NCBI RefSeq assembly: GCF_000350225.1
Contig: NW_005179271.1
Location: 17,744 to 81,743, forward strand
DNA length: 64,000 nt
Direction of reading: 5' to 3'
Source: Chondrus crispus
Taxonomy: Eukaryota > Rhodophyta > Florideophyceae > Gigartinales > Gigartinaceae
Shown here: piece by piece, positions 21,566 through 32,511 of the stretch
How positions within the stretch are numbered: the first letter of the stretch is position 1
How the letters are laid out: every line of letters starts with the position of its first letter
Program-made: the position numbers and the translations under genes
Notes under the pieces: generated by a model
What the model was told of the DNA's origin: nothing
Databases searched by the model: none
Seen by the model: the letters and a program-made list of their open reading frames with translations, nothing else

Positions 21566-23130
21566 CAGTGCGCGAAACTGCAATAAATACACCCATCGAG
21601 GAACACATGAACAACACTTCCCAACCCCCTTTTAAAGAATCGTGTGTTGTACAGTACCATGGCCAAGCAGCAGAAACGCATGTGAAGACCAACTGACCCC
21701 CAAGAATACCGTTCTCAAGCTAGACTTCTAAAACCGCGCGAAATTGGCATAAATACGCGAACGTCCATATAGCACAGTACCTTGAAGGCGCCAAAACATG
21801 AGCACAATGCACTATATAACGCTTTCAACAGTAGCAAATCGGCTTTTAAGAGTAGCTTGTGCAACTGCCGGTGATCTTTCCAACTATTACGACAGGTACT
21901 ATGCCCCGCGGGCCTGCTATTACCGACATTGAGCGCAGCCAGATATTAGCGCTTCATGCAGAATGTGTATCATTTAGAGGCATTGCTGGCATTGTAAATC
22001 GTTCCGTTGGTGCTGTACAAGGTGTGGTTTGTCAAGGTTTTAGACATAAACACACAAGGCAGTGGAAGGGAAACAAAAAATATCTGAGACACAGAGACGG
22101 GCAATCATCCGAATGGCCCTAAAGGGAGAAGAAAGTGCGAGAACGATACAGGCTGAGCTCAAAAAACCCATTGGCCATAGACGTGTTCAGCAAATACTCA
22201 GCGCCGTACCCTACTTAAAGTATAAAAAAATGATAACGGCACCAAAAATGACCCCTCTACACAAAGAAAATCGGGTGAAATGGTGCCGTCAGTTCATAAG
22301 CAATTGTGAAGAATTTTGGAATTCTGTGGTGTTTAGCGATGAAAAGAAGTTCAACGGTGATGGCCCTGATGGCTTGGCATCCTACTGGCATGATTTACGC
22401 TCTAAAGAGCGCATGTTTTCCAAAAGACAAAATGGTTGGTTTTCGGTCATGGTTTGGGGAGCCATTAGTCTTTATGGAGTATCTCCGCTCATCTTCATGG
22501 ACGGCAGACAAGATTCTATCAAGTATTTTGATGTTCTACGTCGTGGTTTGCTGCCGTTCGCGTCGGAGGTATTTGGTGAAGCGCAGCGTTAGTTTTATCA
22601 ACAAGATAACGCACCGATTCATACGTCGCGTTTTACAAGGAGCTGGCTATCTGAGCACGCCATTTCTACCCTACCGTGGCCCCCGAAGTCCCCAGACATT
22701 AACATTATTGAGAATGTCTGGGGTGTGATGGCTAGGATGGTTTATGCCAGAGGCAAGCATTACCAGAATGTCCAAGATTTGAAGGTAGCTATCGAGGAAG
22801 CTTGGTCTACAGTAGGTTCTGAGCTTTTATTGACGCTTTGCAAGAGTCTACCGCGTCGTATGCATGCGGTTATGGACGCGCGTGGTGGCGCAACAAAGTA
22901 TTAAAGACGTGTTTCTGTTTTGTGTCATATCAAATTTCGCGTATTTATATCAATTTCGTGTAGTTTTTTAAACATAGATCGACAACCGTGCTTGGTATGG
23001 TGGTTTGGAACTGACAGGTGTTAATATCGGCGAGTGCTTGCCCCGCATACGTGGCAACTTCGAGCAGACCCCACAAGAAGTGCTAGAATGTTTCTCGTCG
23101 ATGGTGTATTTATTGCAGTTTCGCGCACTG
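21566..23130 (+). mobile_element. Tc1/mariner-like transposon inside the copia 5' LTR
   Basis: The terminal inverted repeat starts CAGTGCGCGAAACTGCAATA and continues for about 30 bp; the right end is its complement. TA flanks both sides (21564-21565 and 23131-23132). The intact LTR has CCATTATGTACT at the matching place, confirming a TA target. Length 1565 bp. Confidence 0.93.
21901..22903 (+). pseudogene. Tc1-like DD34E transposase, frameshifted with one stop
   Basis: The ATG at 21901 opens MPRGPAITDIERSQILAL, the N-terminal helix-turn-helix. Around 22070-22085 a slip at an A-rich run moves coding into the frame that continues ISETQRRAIIRMALKG. The catalytic blocks are VVFSDEKKFN, FYQQDNAPIHTSRF and SPDINIIENVWGVM (Asp, Asp, Glu). 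An in-frame TAG at 22590-22592 lies directly before the second block. The terminal stop is TAA at 22901-22903. The length, about 334 codons, is normal for the family. Confidence 0.88.
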
Positions 23131-23302
23131 TATATACCAAATTACTCTAACCCTAAACAAAGGCAAGTTTGTTCCTCACCGCGTGACCCATTCACGTGGT
23201 GGGGTATCTCGCCCTATGATAGACTTTTCACAACATTCGCCCCTCGACCATTGCTCTTACTTTAAGAGCCCAGCTTCTCGACCCTCACGGTATGCCTCCC
23301 CC

Positions 23303-23578
23303 ATGCTCCATCAGCACCCCAGCTCTACTGTTTTCAATATGCCATCCTCCAAATCGAACGTCTCTGATCAAAGCATATCGCGCCCCTCTTCCTCCTCCTT
23401 CTCACGCCTGACTCGCACATGGCACCGGAAACGGCCGTCGCAGTCTTCGTCGTCCTCATATTCTCACATCCCGAAGACTCCTGCCCAGTCAACAACAAGA
23501 GTCCCGGACTGGGCCGTTGATCTCGTCCACGAGGCTGAGCAGTCGGACGAGGCGTTCTGTACCCACATCCCCTTTTAG
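23303..23578 (+). CDS. Small Ser/Pro-rich hypothetical protein
   Basis: This 92-codon frame from an ATG at 23303 lies just right of the copia element. It is rich in Ser, Arg and Pro and has no known domain. A second ATG lies at 23340. The C-terminus (VPDWAVDLVHEAEQSDEAF) looks like an amphipathic acidic helix. It could be a short host protein or the remains of one whose upstream part was displaced by the copia insertion. Codon use is not decisive. Confidence 0.3.
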   Translation: MLHQHPSSTVFNMPSSKSNVSDQSISRPSSSSFSRLTRTWHRKRPSQSSSSSYSHIPKTPAQSTTRVPDWAVDLVHEAEQSDEAFCTHIPF

Positions 23579-24146
23579 CCCTGCCTCGTTCTGCAGTGGC
23601 CTTTCGTCTCTGGTCTTGTCAACGGCTTTCGTCTTGGGTCCTACTCTCTTCCGGACTAATGTCGCCCATCGGAAAATCGTTATCTTGGCTTAGCACTGCC
23701 GCTGCGCCCCTCGATGCGTCTTCGGAAGGTGTCTAAAGCATGTGCCGTACACAGTTCTGCTAAAATTGTTTACATCTCGTCGAGGTAGTACACTCGACGT
23801 CCCTCATGAATAGGACGAGAGCAGCGCTTCACGCATCCGATATGCCCAGGTGCCATGCCGTGCATTTTTTAGAAATGTTTTGAATTATAGCTTGAAAATG
23901 AAATATTTGGAGAACCTTTCGATAGTCTAATCATAGCTACAGTACAGCGCAATCTCCTCTTGCCTGCTCCGCCTCATGGGACCACATTCCAAACCTCTAC
24001 CCTGACCGCTCGACCCCTACCTTTATGGTACGCTAGCAGTTGTGCTCACAAGAAGGTGCCATTTACGCACGGCTTCCTATCCCTTTACTCCCGTCTCTCT
24101 CCCTATTCGTACTGTACCAGTATTCTCATTTGTGCTACCCGCCGAA
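23579..24146. promoter_or_regulatory. Upstream region of the plastid kinase gene
   Basis: No gene is supported here. Its position marks it as the likely promoter and 5' UTR of the kinase at 24147. CT-rich stretches precede the start codon. No TATA box was clearly placed. Confidence 0.4.
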
Positions 24147-25934
24147 ATGGCTTCAGCTCCGGCTTTCCAGCTCACCAGTCTTCTTCCCACCTACACGCAT
24201 CCATTTAAACAACCATGCCCCTCAAGACTAAATTCGTTCTCCTCCCGCACGCAAATTTGTCTCAAGCGCCCCCGCTCTCCCTCCTCGTCCCCAATCTGCC
24301 ACAACCATGTTCGCGCACAAATCTACCCGTCCTCCGCGGACACTATGGACACGCCCTGGCCCAGCTCCCCCTTCCAGCCCGGCGATCTTGTCGCCTCCCG
24401 ATACCGCATAACGGGTTTGCTAGGACGTGGTGCAAACGGGCTGACCTACGAAGCTCAGCCTCTTACCGCTTCTGAGGCCCCCTCCCCCGTCGCTCTCAAA
24501 GCCCTCTCCTTCAAAGCCATGTCTAACTGGAAGTCTCTCGAGCTCTTCGAGCGCGAAGCAGCCGCCCTGCGTACCCTGTCGCACCCGGCTGTCCCGCGCT
24601 ACATTGATTTTTTTGATGTCGACGTGAAGGGAGATCAAGTCTTTGTCCTAGTCCAGCGCAAAGCTCCAGGAAAAGCACTTCAGGAGTGGCTAAATGAAGG
24701 AAGGAGATTCACCACTGAGCAGGTCGCCGCCACCTTCAGACAGCTGCTCGAGGTTTTGGACTACCTTGCCTCGCTCAATCCGCCCGTGCTGCACCGCGAT
24801 GTCAAGCCAAGTAATGTCATTCTGGATATTGACGGCAAGGAACCGAGGCTCAGCCTTGTCGATTTCGGAGGCGTCAATGCGGGAATGCGGTCGGGGACGC
24901 TAGGCTCGACTATGGTGGGAACATTTGGATACATGGCGCCTGAGCAGTATGGCGGCGGCGGTGATGTGCGCAGCGATTTGTACGCGGCGGCTGCAACTGT
25001 TCTGTACATGTTTACTGGACAACCGCCGGCTTCTCTACCTCAGAAGAGGCTGAAAATGGATATCGAAAGCGTAATTCCAGAACGCGAGCAACTCAAGCTC
25101 GGCAACATTTATACAGTTGTGCAGAAATTGCTCGAGCCAGCGCCAGAAGATCGGTACGATTCGCCTAGAGCTGCTCTTGATGCGCTGTTAGCCACCCACG
25201 ACAGTCAAGAGGGTGGCGATTTGAGAGACTCAGGCGTGGCGGGCGAATTGTTAGCGCTCGGATCCTCGCTCGCTTCGGAGGATGCGGCCTCTTTGTCTCG
25301 GGCGTTCAGGGCTATTGGTACGCCACAGGATGTTGGAGGGGGACCACTTGAATTACTGACGGGGTGGGCGGGGAGACGTATCAGAAAACGGAAGCCAGCG
25401 GGGACCAAGGTCACAGTGGACCGCGACCGTGCGAATCGATTATTGAAAATCACAGTACCTCCTGACGGTATCTCTGGGGAAGTTTTATCTAAAGGGGCGT
25501 TTACTGTGGCATGGACAGGATTTACGGCCTTCTGGACAGTCGGAGTTTTGACTGGTGGCGCGCCGCTTGTCTTCTCGCTATTTAGTATACCATTCTGGGC
25601 GGCAGGAGTGCGGATGGCGAAGAGTACTTTGGAGCAAATAACTGGACTAACGACGCTCGTGATTAGTTTTGGGGGCGGCAAGAAGGAAGTGTTTTATTTT
25701 GGCCTTGCCTCCAAAAGGGCTTTCGGAAGGCAAGATTTTGTAGAGGGGGATGCTCGAGACTTAGACCAGGCGATGATTAACACTGAAATGTACGTGAACG
25801 GGGAACCTGTCACACAGTTGGTGCTTCAAGAAGGCACGCGCCGATACATCATGGGGAGAGGTTTACAAGTGGTTGAACAAGAATGGTTGCGAGACGAAAT
25901 TAATGACTTTCTGCAACCGAGGAGAAGGTGGTGA
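24147..25934 (+). CDS. Plastid-targeted serine/threonine kinase with C-terminal membrane segment
   Basis: The frame is open from 24042, but the first ATG is at 24147, giving 595 residues. Residues 1-60 are rich in Ser, Pro, Thr and Arg with few acidic residues, like a chloroplast transit peptide. The kinase domain spans about 84-350: LLGRGANG (Gly loop, 91-98), VALK (Lys118), HRDVKPSN (216-223), DFGG (239-242) and APEQYGG (264-270). All catalytic residues are present. The HRDVKPSN/APEQYGG style resembles cyanobacterial Spk-type kinases. Residues about 451-490 are hydrophobic (AWTGFTAFWTVGVLTGG, VFSLFSIPFWAAGV), consistent with two membrane spans. A thylakoid or envelope kinase is the likely role; substrates are unknown. 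It is intronless. Confidence 0.88.
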   Translation: MASAPAFQLTSLLPTYTHPFKQPCPSRLNSFSSRTQICLKRPRSPSSSPICHNHVRAQIYPSSADTMDTPWPSSPFQPGDLVASRYRITGLLGRGANGLTYEAQPLTASEAPSPVALKALSFKAMSNWKSLELFEREAAALRTLSHPAVPRYIDFFDVDVKGDQVFVLVQRKAPGKALQEWLNEGRRFTTEQVAATFRQLLEVLDYLASLNPPVLHRDVKPSNVILDIDGKEPRLSLVDFGGVNAGMRSGTLGSTMVGTFGYMAPEQYGGGGDVRSDLYAAAATVLYMFTGQPPASLPQKRLKMDIESVIPEREQLKLGNIYTVVQKLLEPAPEDRYDSPRAALDALLATHDSQEGGDLRDSGVAGELLALGSSLASEDAASLSRAFRAIGTPQDVGGGPLELLTGWAGRRIRKRKPAGTKVTVDRDRANRLLKITVPPDGISGEVLSKGAFTVAWTGFTAFWTVGVLTGGAPLVFSLFSIPFWAAGVRMAKSTLEQITGLTTLVISFGGGKKEVFYFGLASKRAFGRQDFVEGDARDLDQAMINTEMYVNGEPVTQLVLQEGTRRYIMGRGLQVVEQEWLRDEINDFLQPRRRW

Positions 25935-26311
25935 AACATTCGCTTGACTCTTCGGGAAGTCTGCATCACTTCATGAGTGATCACGTTCAGACTTACATGG
26001 ACGTGCTCCAATTTTGTCTACTTGGTCAGGCTTATTCTTTTCGGAATGAAACGTCGAGAGGGGACTCACTGTCGAACGGGTCAGATATAGTTTACACCAT
26101 GCACAAGCTCCTGGTGTTGATCACATGGGAGCGGAAATCGAAATCGATATGGCAGCTGTTCAAGCCAAAAGGCGAATTGGTCTTTGGAAATCTGCTTCTA
26201 AATAAATAAGCGTTGGTGGGGTGCGTTCTTGGCACAAGACGTACGGTAGAATAACTGCTCTAAATAAATATGTTGAACAGAGAAAGGCGAAAGACACTCG
26301 GCATTGGCGCA
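25935..26311. other. Intergenic region between convergent kinase and RING genes
   Basis: Both neighbours end here. Two AAATAAATA motifs near 26201 and 26263 are candidate poly(A) signals for the kinase gene. No further gene is seen. Confidence 0.5.
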
Positions 26312-27538
26312 TTACACATCAGTGACAACATCACTCTTCCCTTGTCGCTTCGCGACAACATTTTCCAGATCCGCGTCACCCAAACCGGACGCTTTCGGAA
26401 AACTATCCTCATCTACTTCACACTTTTTAGCCGCACTCCCAACTCTTAGGAATTCCACATCAGACATTTCATCGACAGACGTGTTGACACTAAGAAGCGA
26501 CGATCCTCCATGCAGTGCCAGGCGCACCTCGGACATTAAAGCGGTCCGCGAGGAATCGTCAAGGTGGGAGGAAGCGTCAGACATGATGACTTCAGAAGTT
26601 GGATCCTGCGGGTCAACGAGAGAGGCATTTCTCGGCAAAGATTCACAAATCCTTGGCGGACCGCCTGGCCATCTCTGTCTATCCACACCCAAGTTCATAC
26701 TCTTCGATCTCGGCTCCATTACATCAATGATGGTATGTTCATCCCTATCCGCAGGTCTATCTCTCACGGAGACTCCAACGTCATGCCGCGAGGTAAGCGT
26801 ATTATCTGACACCGCTCTAACCGCCGATGCCAGCATGGGCGATTCCATTGCCGGTTCCTCGGATGCTGCAATCGGTGCGGGTGTCTCCTCTGTCGCAGTG
26901 GCAGTTTCCCCAAGCGTACGGGCGCGCTTCTTTCGGCGCTTGATGACTTTAACGCAACAGCATGGGCAAGCATTCTTCCTGCGCAACCACACCCTAATAC
27001 ACTGGGCGTGATAAACATGCGAGCACGGAAGCGAGCGGACGCGGGACCCGACAACGACATCTTCCAAGCAAATGACACATGTTTCCATCGCGACTGGCAA
27101 GCTAATGACAACTTTGGGCACGCCCGCGGTGAAATCGCCAACATCCACGCTGCGCGCCTCGTCGGAGGCCGCCAAAGGTGGCGCCGACACAACGGAGAGG
27201 TGGGCATCGGTGGCGGGGAGTAAGCCCTTCGCCCTAAGGTCAGTGATGGCGGTTTGGTATTCCGTAGGGTGAGTGTCTAAGGTGTAAACCGCTAGGCCCA
27301 CGGGCGGTTGGGTGATAGCAGAGACGATGGCCTGCGGACATGCGGCATCGATCTCCGCGGAACGGAGGCCTGCCTTTTTACGCTTCCTCCTTCGCCGCTC
27401 GGCCTCCTCCTGAGCGATGGATAGCATGAGCAGAGCGCGCTGGCGGCGGCGCTGAATGAATAGAACGAAGAGCAAGATGGCGATGATGAGTGAGATAACG
27501 GTTACGACAGAGATGAAAATGACGACGGCGTCGTCCAT
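26312..27538 (-). CDS. ATL-like RING-H2 membrane protein, probable E3 ubiquitin ligase
   Basis: The frame extends upstream to 27733, but the ATG at 27538 directly precedes a membrane segment and gives 408 residues. Residues about 5-28 (VVIFISVVTVISLIIAILLF) form one transmembrane helix, followed by an Arg/Lys-rich stretch. A RING-H2 finger occupies about 154-194: CVIC, then CSHVYHAQC, WL and CPCC, the C3H2C3 order of ATL-type ligases. The remaining 200 residues are acidic, Ser-rich and probably disordered. The family transfers ubiquitin from E2 enzymes to membrane-associated targets. It is convergent with the kinase gene. Confidence 0.85.
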   Translation of the reverse strand: MDDAVVIFISVVTVISLIIAILLFVLFIQRRRQRALLMLSIAQEEAERRRRKRKKAGLRSAEIDAACPQAIVSAITQPPVGLAVYTLDTHPTEYQTAITDLRAKGLLPATDAHLSVVSAPPLAASDEARSVDVGDFTAGVPKVVISLPVAMETCVICLEDVVVGSRVRSLPCSHVYHAQCIRVWLRRKNACPCCCVKVIKRRKKRARTLGETATATEETPAPIAASEEPAMESPMLASAVRAVSDNTLTSRHDVGVSVRDRPADRDEHTIIDVMEPRSKSMNLGVDRQRWPGGPPRICESLPRNASLVDPQDPTSEVIMSDASSHLDDSSRTALMSEVRLALHGGSSLLSVNTSVDEMSDVEFLRVGSAAKKCEVDEDSFPKASGLGDADLENVVAKRQGKSDVVTDV

Positions 27539-28673
27539 GGCGCGGTGAACGGGAGTGAGCGGTCGAGCGAATTGGGTAGGTGGAGGGGGAATGCGTGAGA
27601 GTAGTGGGTAGAGGGAGTTAGGAAACTGAGTCGGGAGCGTGCTGCAAGGGTGGCCCTTCGTGGAACACGGGGATGGGGGTGTGAGGGTGGGTGCAGGGCA
27701 AGCAGTAAGGGATCGGGAAGGGGGGCTTTGCACAAGGCCCGAGCCGCTTCGGGTGCAGCCAGCAATTGGTTTGCGCAGTGTCAGAGGGTCATACGCTATT
27801 TTTGTTGGCGTTTTTTATTGGTTTCCGCGGCATGATCGCCGCTGCAGATGGCGCCTCCATCGAGCGTGAGGAGCGCGATCATCACGTGGCGTGGCAGTGC
27901 CGCAACTCTTTAGTCGAAGAGGGCCGGGGTGCATGATCCGCGAGACTCAGAGTGCCGCTTTGAAAGCTGTGCTACTTTTGCTTTGCGCTCAGCCGCTTCG
28001 AGTGGAAACATGTACAGTACAATACTGAACATGTTCCACCGCCTCCATCGCCCACGCTGCAACGTTCGATGCCACTACGCCAAATGGTTGGACCTTACTC
28101 GTCTGTGGAGCGAAGGCGCAAGCTGGTTCTGGACTAATATCAGCAATTCAGTACTGCAAACCTTGTGTCATGGTTGTTATTGGTGATGTCACCGTTTGAG
28201 GATGTCAACATCCTCAAACGCTACAGCACCGAGGGATTTCCATTTTGGACGGTACAGTGAAACACACACCCCAACAGTCCTCTCGATAAGCGAGTGTTGG
28301 CGCACTGACAGCCTCGTATCACCACCATCGTGGAACTTCATGACTGATGCGGCAACCCTCCCAACTCCACATCCGTCCGAACCACATCGTCTTGCCTCAC
28401 CACCATCTGAGATGCGTCCGCCTCCGCCGTTCGAATCGTGCAAGCGAAGCTCTCTCTAGCTCGTGTTTCCCGTCTGTGAGCCTCAACCGTTTGTGGCACT
28501 GCGACGCTGGAATGCGAATGCCCTGTCTCGTTCCGACTTGCGAGTCCACGTACATGCCTGCTAGCGTCCATTTTCACAATCACCCCTTCATTGCTGCCCG
28601 TACTGTATTGTATTGTACGTGCATCTATGGAGGGGCGCGGCAATCCGACTGCTCATGATTGCGCGCAGTCCAT
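27539..28673. other. Intergenic region with a 28 bp palindrome
   Basis: No supported gene. It holds the RING gene promoter on its left side. At 28193-28220 the arms CGTTTGAGGATGT and ACATCCTCAAACG flank two bases, forming a near-perfect palindrome. Overlapping frames around 28338-28658 on both strands show no domain. Confidence 0.5.
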
Positions 28674-28888
28674 TTAACACCACATCCACGAGCGAAGTGG
28701 GTCAATTTTTGAGGACACTTGCAAAATTTCCAAATCCGCTCTTTGTTTATGTGGGCGGAATTTATGCTTGTTGCATAGCTCGTCCAATAGGAATTCCTCC
28801 ACAATTGGAATTATGTAGAATGAATGGCCAGTTCTCGAGATAGAGCTCATACAGCGACTTCAGTCAGGGCCAATCGGCGTCACACAAA

Positions 28889-30208
28889 ATGTCGGTGTAT
28901 GGGGTTATTTTGGCCTCTTTGGACTGCGAAGAGGTCCTATTTCCACCATCACAAGATTTCCATTTATTCGTTGGCGTGTGTACATCATCCATAATGTTAG
29001 CACAGCCCCTGAAACCATTCCAACCATCGCTCCACCGTATCTTTTCCTGGATCCTTTTCAGACAGTCCCTGAAATATACCCCAATGTCATCGATTGCACA
29101 ATCGTGCAAATGCAAAGTAGGTTCATGTCACAGTTGTCCAAGCTTGTGCAGACGGTGTGGTTGCCGCTGTGATGGAGTTCCGGCACATGTGGCAATGAGC
29201 CGGAAGAGAGGGGAAAGAGGTTTTAAAAACAATGCTGGTCGCTCACTCAGGCCAGCAGAAAAGAAAGCACGAATTAGGTTTCAATCTACGAGTTCTCAAC
29301 GAGACGTCACAGAACGTCATGGAGATTTGATGCCAATTTCTACAAGTACAGATATCTGGAAGGCGTTCGGTTGGGAAAGGGGAACCCGAAAAAGCCTGCC
29401 TTCAGAAGCACAGCGAATTTCTGACATGCGAGTTAATGAGGAAGGCGGGGCTCGGTGGAGCTGTATGGTTCAAACCGTGATGGCAGCCTTGGTGCATATC
29501 TCCGAAGTACTTTACCCTGCAGGAAGTTCCGTTCTTTTAGAGGATGTAGCACGAACAATTCTACGTTTAGATTCAGACTTACCGACTGAACGCAAGAGTT
29601 TACTTACAGCATTAACTAATGTATCACGAAAAGCCCCAAATCGAAGCTTTCAGGGAAGGGTTATGCGTGCTTTCCTGGTGAAAGCATTATCAAAAACTCT
29701 TTTGGATGCCATTAAAGTTGAAACTGAGCTATCCATAGGAGGACGCACTGTTGATCAGGGATACACAGATTACAAAAAGAAGGAGCGGGGACAGGAACTG
29801 GAGAAGAGTAGAATCAACATTATGAGGTTCAATGAGAATGCAGTGGAGGACGCTGCTAAATTTATGCTGCATCCATTCAATGTTGGGACATTGTCATGGG
29901 GTCATAAACAGGTTAAACTCAATGAACAAGAAATTGTTTCCCTGCCTGCATTGCGTCGACGTAGATCAAGGATGGACATGTATGAGGATTACGATCGCTA
30001 CTGCACAGACACGGAAATTAGCACGATATCAAGAAGTTCATTCTACAATGTCCTTGCACTGGTTACTTGTGGTGAGGAAAAGCTCTTCACTGCGGTGGAC
30101 TATGTAACAGGTGTGCTTGTAAATGACCAGGTGGCAGTGCTACAGCAAATTAGAGAAGATTTTGCGTCAACTGAGGAGTTGTCAAAGCGACTCACAGATT
30201 TCCTATAA
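28889..30208 (+). pseudogene. Transposon protein, N-terminal part with Cys-rich cluster
   Basis: The ATG at 28889 opens 439 codons. Residues about 73-95 contain nine cysteines (CKCKVGSCHSCPSLC, then CGCRC), a likely zinc-binding cluster. A basic region follows (MSRKRGERGFKNNAGRS). The rest is helical and unrecognised. The frame closes at TAA 30206-30208, and related coding resumes after 30248 in another phase, so the protein is broken here, unless a short intron is removed. Confidence 0.55.
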
Positions 30209-30247
30209 TTAGTCCGCAACTTCCTTCGTCATCAGTACGATGCTCAT

Positions 30248-30901
30248 GTGCGAAGGAATGATGACAACGTCCATACACATGGTATATTTCACGGCATTGA
30301 AAAGGAAACAGAAGCAACTACAGGACGACTAGGCACCTGCAATGCCTGCAGTTTTGTGGGGTTTTTCTTTGAAGAACTTAGAGACTGCATTCGCCGTGCT
30401 CTATACAAGCTTGTTGAACTTATCGAGGATGCACTGAACGTAGTTGATGACATTCAAGAAAAAATGGAACTTTATCGTGGCCGTCGTGTCAGGGTAGCTA
30501 ATCAGCAGGGTGCTATCGGATCACTCCACGAAGATATCAAGTCAGATCGTGAGAATGGTAACCCTACTACTCACGCTGTTGTTGTAATGGACTGGAAGAT
30601 GAAGTTCGAGTCTATGTCAGCAAGAGAGACCACTCAGCAACACTTTGGAAAACGTGGGATAGGATGGCATGGGTTTCTTGCTAGTTACTACTTGCTTGTA
30701 GAGACGGATGCGGTGCCATACACGGTTTATTGTGATCAAATTCTAGATGGAACAAATAAGCAAGATGCATTGGCACTGAGTTGCATGTTGGAAGCCTTTC
30801 TCAAACAATTACATAAGGAGCTGCCATTCATAGAATCCGTTACTATGCAGTCTGATAACGCTAGATGTTACCAGTATACTGAACTGAACTTTTATTACTG
30901 A
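30248..30901 (+). pseudogene. Transposon protein, central part with DDE-like residues
   Basis: The frame is open for 217 codons. VVVMDWKMKF and SVTMQSDNARCYQ each contain an Asp in a context like the first two residues of a DDE/RNase H-fold transposase. RETTQQHFGKRGIGWHG lies between them. The frame ends in NFYY and TGA, directly before a segment that reads on in another phase (HTETQDGKGLIDAHFARG) near 30950-31010. The triad assignment is a proposal. Confidence 0.5.
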
Positions 30902-31023
30902 TTTCATTTATCAGTGCACTGTCTCCTATCTCTGTCTCTCGCTTTATTCATACAGAAACTCAAGATGGCAAGGGACTTATAGATGCACATTTTGCGCGAG
31001 GCTCTTCTCATATTGAGAAGTTT

Positions 31024-32511
31024 ATGAAAACTTCTCAACGAAACATGATCACAAAGATAGCGACACCCAAGGTCTTATCGGCTGCTTTGGCGTGGGGCGG
31101 TGGCATTCAAAATTCTTTTGTACAGCTTGTAAGTCTTGATAGATCGCAGTTAACTCTGCTGAGGGAAAGATTTCTGAAAGTTTGTGCGGAGGCCAAGCTG
31201 TACTTTTCCCGGTGCAATGATTGCTTCTTTACAGAAACAATTGATAGATTTGTCATAGAGGATATCATTTGCGACCATGTGTCGGAGCCAAGACACAAGC
31301 AAATTGGTTATACCCTACGAGCATATTCCTACTCGGGTGTTGGGGGCGGTGTAGAGTTTGAAATGTTGTTGAATATCCAGTCCTTTATTCCAGTACAACG
31401 TAATGGTACTCCAGAATTAGAAGCAGAAGATGGTGTAACAAACATAGAGGATTTACAAATAGTAAGTGACTATCAAGAAGGTGATCACGCTCATTCGCAA
31501 AATGACTTTATAATTGAAACTGGACGGGGATATGAATATCTAAGTTCAGCAGCAGAAAATCGGGAAATACTAAGTGATGAATTTGAAGCAGGTACAAACG
31601 CAGGCGTCGTCGAGGATAATGAGAATAATTCACAGGACATTGTCGACATTGATGAAAGCATATCTTACAATGCACTAGAATGTTATGCACCGTACGGACC
31701 ACCTTACGGAGAGGAATTCAGCAGCATGCTCACTGGTACTGTAGTAACTAAGCGTTCTCGACTTGGATCTGTGGTAGGGCCGAGGGATCGAACCCGAGCA
31801 CAACGCTTAAACTCACAAGGTAATTTGTCCGTGACAACAAGAAAGGATATGGTGGCATATGCAGTCCGTCAAGCAAATCACCTAATATCCAGTGAGGTTA
31901 TAAGGATCAGAGATGGGCAAGACGAAATGCCAGAATATGGGCTGGCGGGAAACTTCGAGATTCCGAGTGAACAAATGAGGGTGCAAGGATGGGAACAGAG
32001 GCCGCGGAGAGGAAAACAATATGGAAGAAGTTATATTGAGCAGTACAGAAGCGAGATTAATGAGATGTTTGAAAGAGGCGCGCAGGTTTCTGCTGACAAG
32101 CTTGGCCCCTCCGCTATGCTTGATAATTTGCAAGAGAGGTACCCACGTAGGTATAGCCTTCCCGGTGAACACGAAATTCGACAGGAAATTACCAGGATAG
32201 TTGGCACACGCAAGAATGGAACCGAGTAGTTTGATAAGAATGATGGTGCTCCATCAGAAAACATTTCAAGAGGAAGAAGGTCCACCGTCACACCTCTTCT
32301 GGCGGAGGCGATAGTCGATTTGGTGAATAACAACCGCGCGATTAAGCGTTCCCAGGCGCCGGTAAACCTTAAAATCTCTTTCTTGGAGACTGGCGTCGTG
32401 ACTAAAGCAGATTTTCTAACAGACAAAGCCCTGAAGTCCAGGATGAGTAACATGAAGTCTGGCAGAAAGCGAAAGGAGAAAGAAAATCTCATGTACGGTT
32501 TCCGTAGATAG
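31024..32511 (+). pseudogene. Transposon protein, C-terminal part with an in-frame stop
   Basis: The frame continues from the DGKGLIDAHFARGSSHIEKF segment just upstream. It is open to a TAG at 32227-32229 and continues in the same phase to a second stop at 32509-32511. The first half includes KVLSAALAWGGGIQNSF. The middle is acidic and Asn/Glu-rich. The end is basic (SGRKRKEKENLMYGFRR). There are no known domains. The single TAG may be a late mutation. Confidence 0.45.

Larger units (their letters stand above)
11332..23232 (-). mobile_element. Complete but decayed Ty1/copia retrotransposon with nested insertions
   Basis: The element begins TGTAGGAATTG and ends TTTTCACA. The 5 bp target duplication ACATT is present at 11327-11331 and 23233-23237. 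The 3' LTR (minus-strand sense) is intact at 11332-11635. The 5' LTR begins at 18664 and is split into three parts by a pogo-like element (18847-21542) and a Tc1-like element (21566-23130). Gag-Pol lies on the minus strand between about 17062 and 11844 in several frames. A solo LTR of a different family sits inside it (15472-16078). The order of events is therefore copia first, then three later insertions. The 175 bp match that looked like a dispersed repeat is explained as LTR sequence. Confidence 0.9.
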
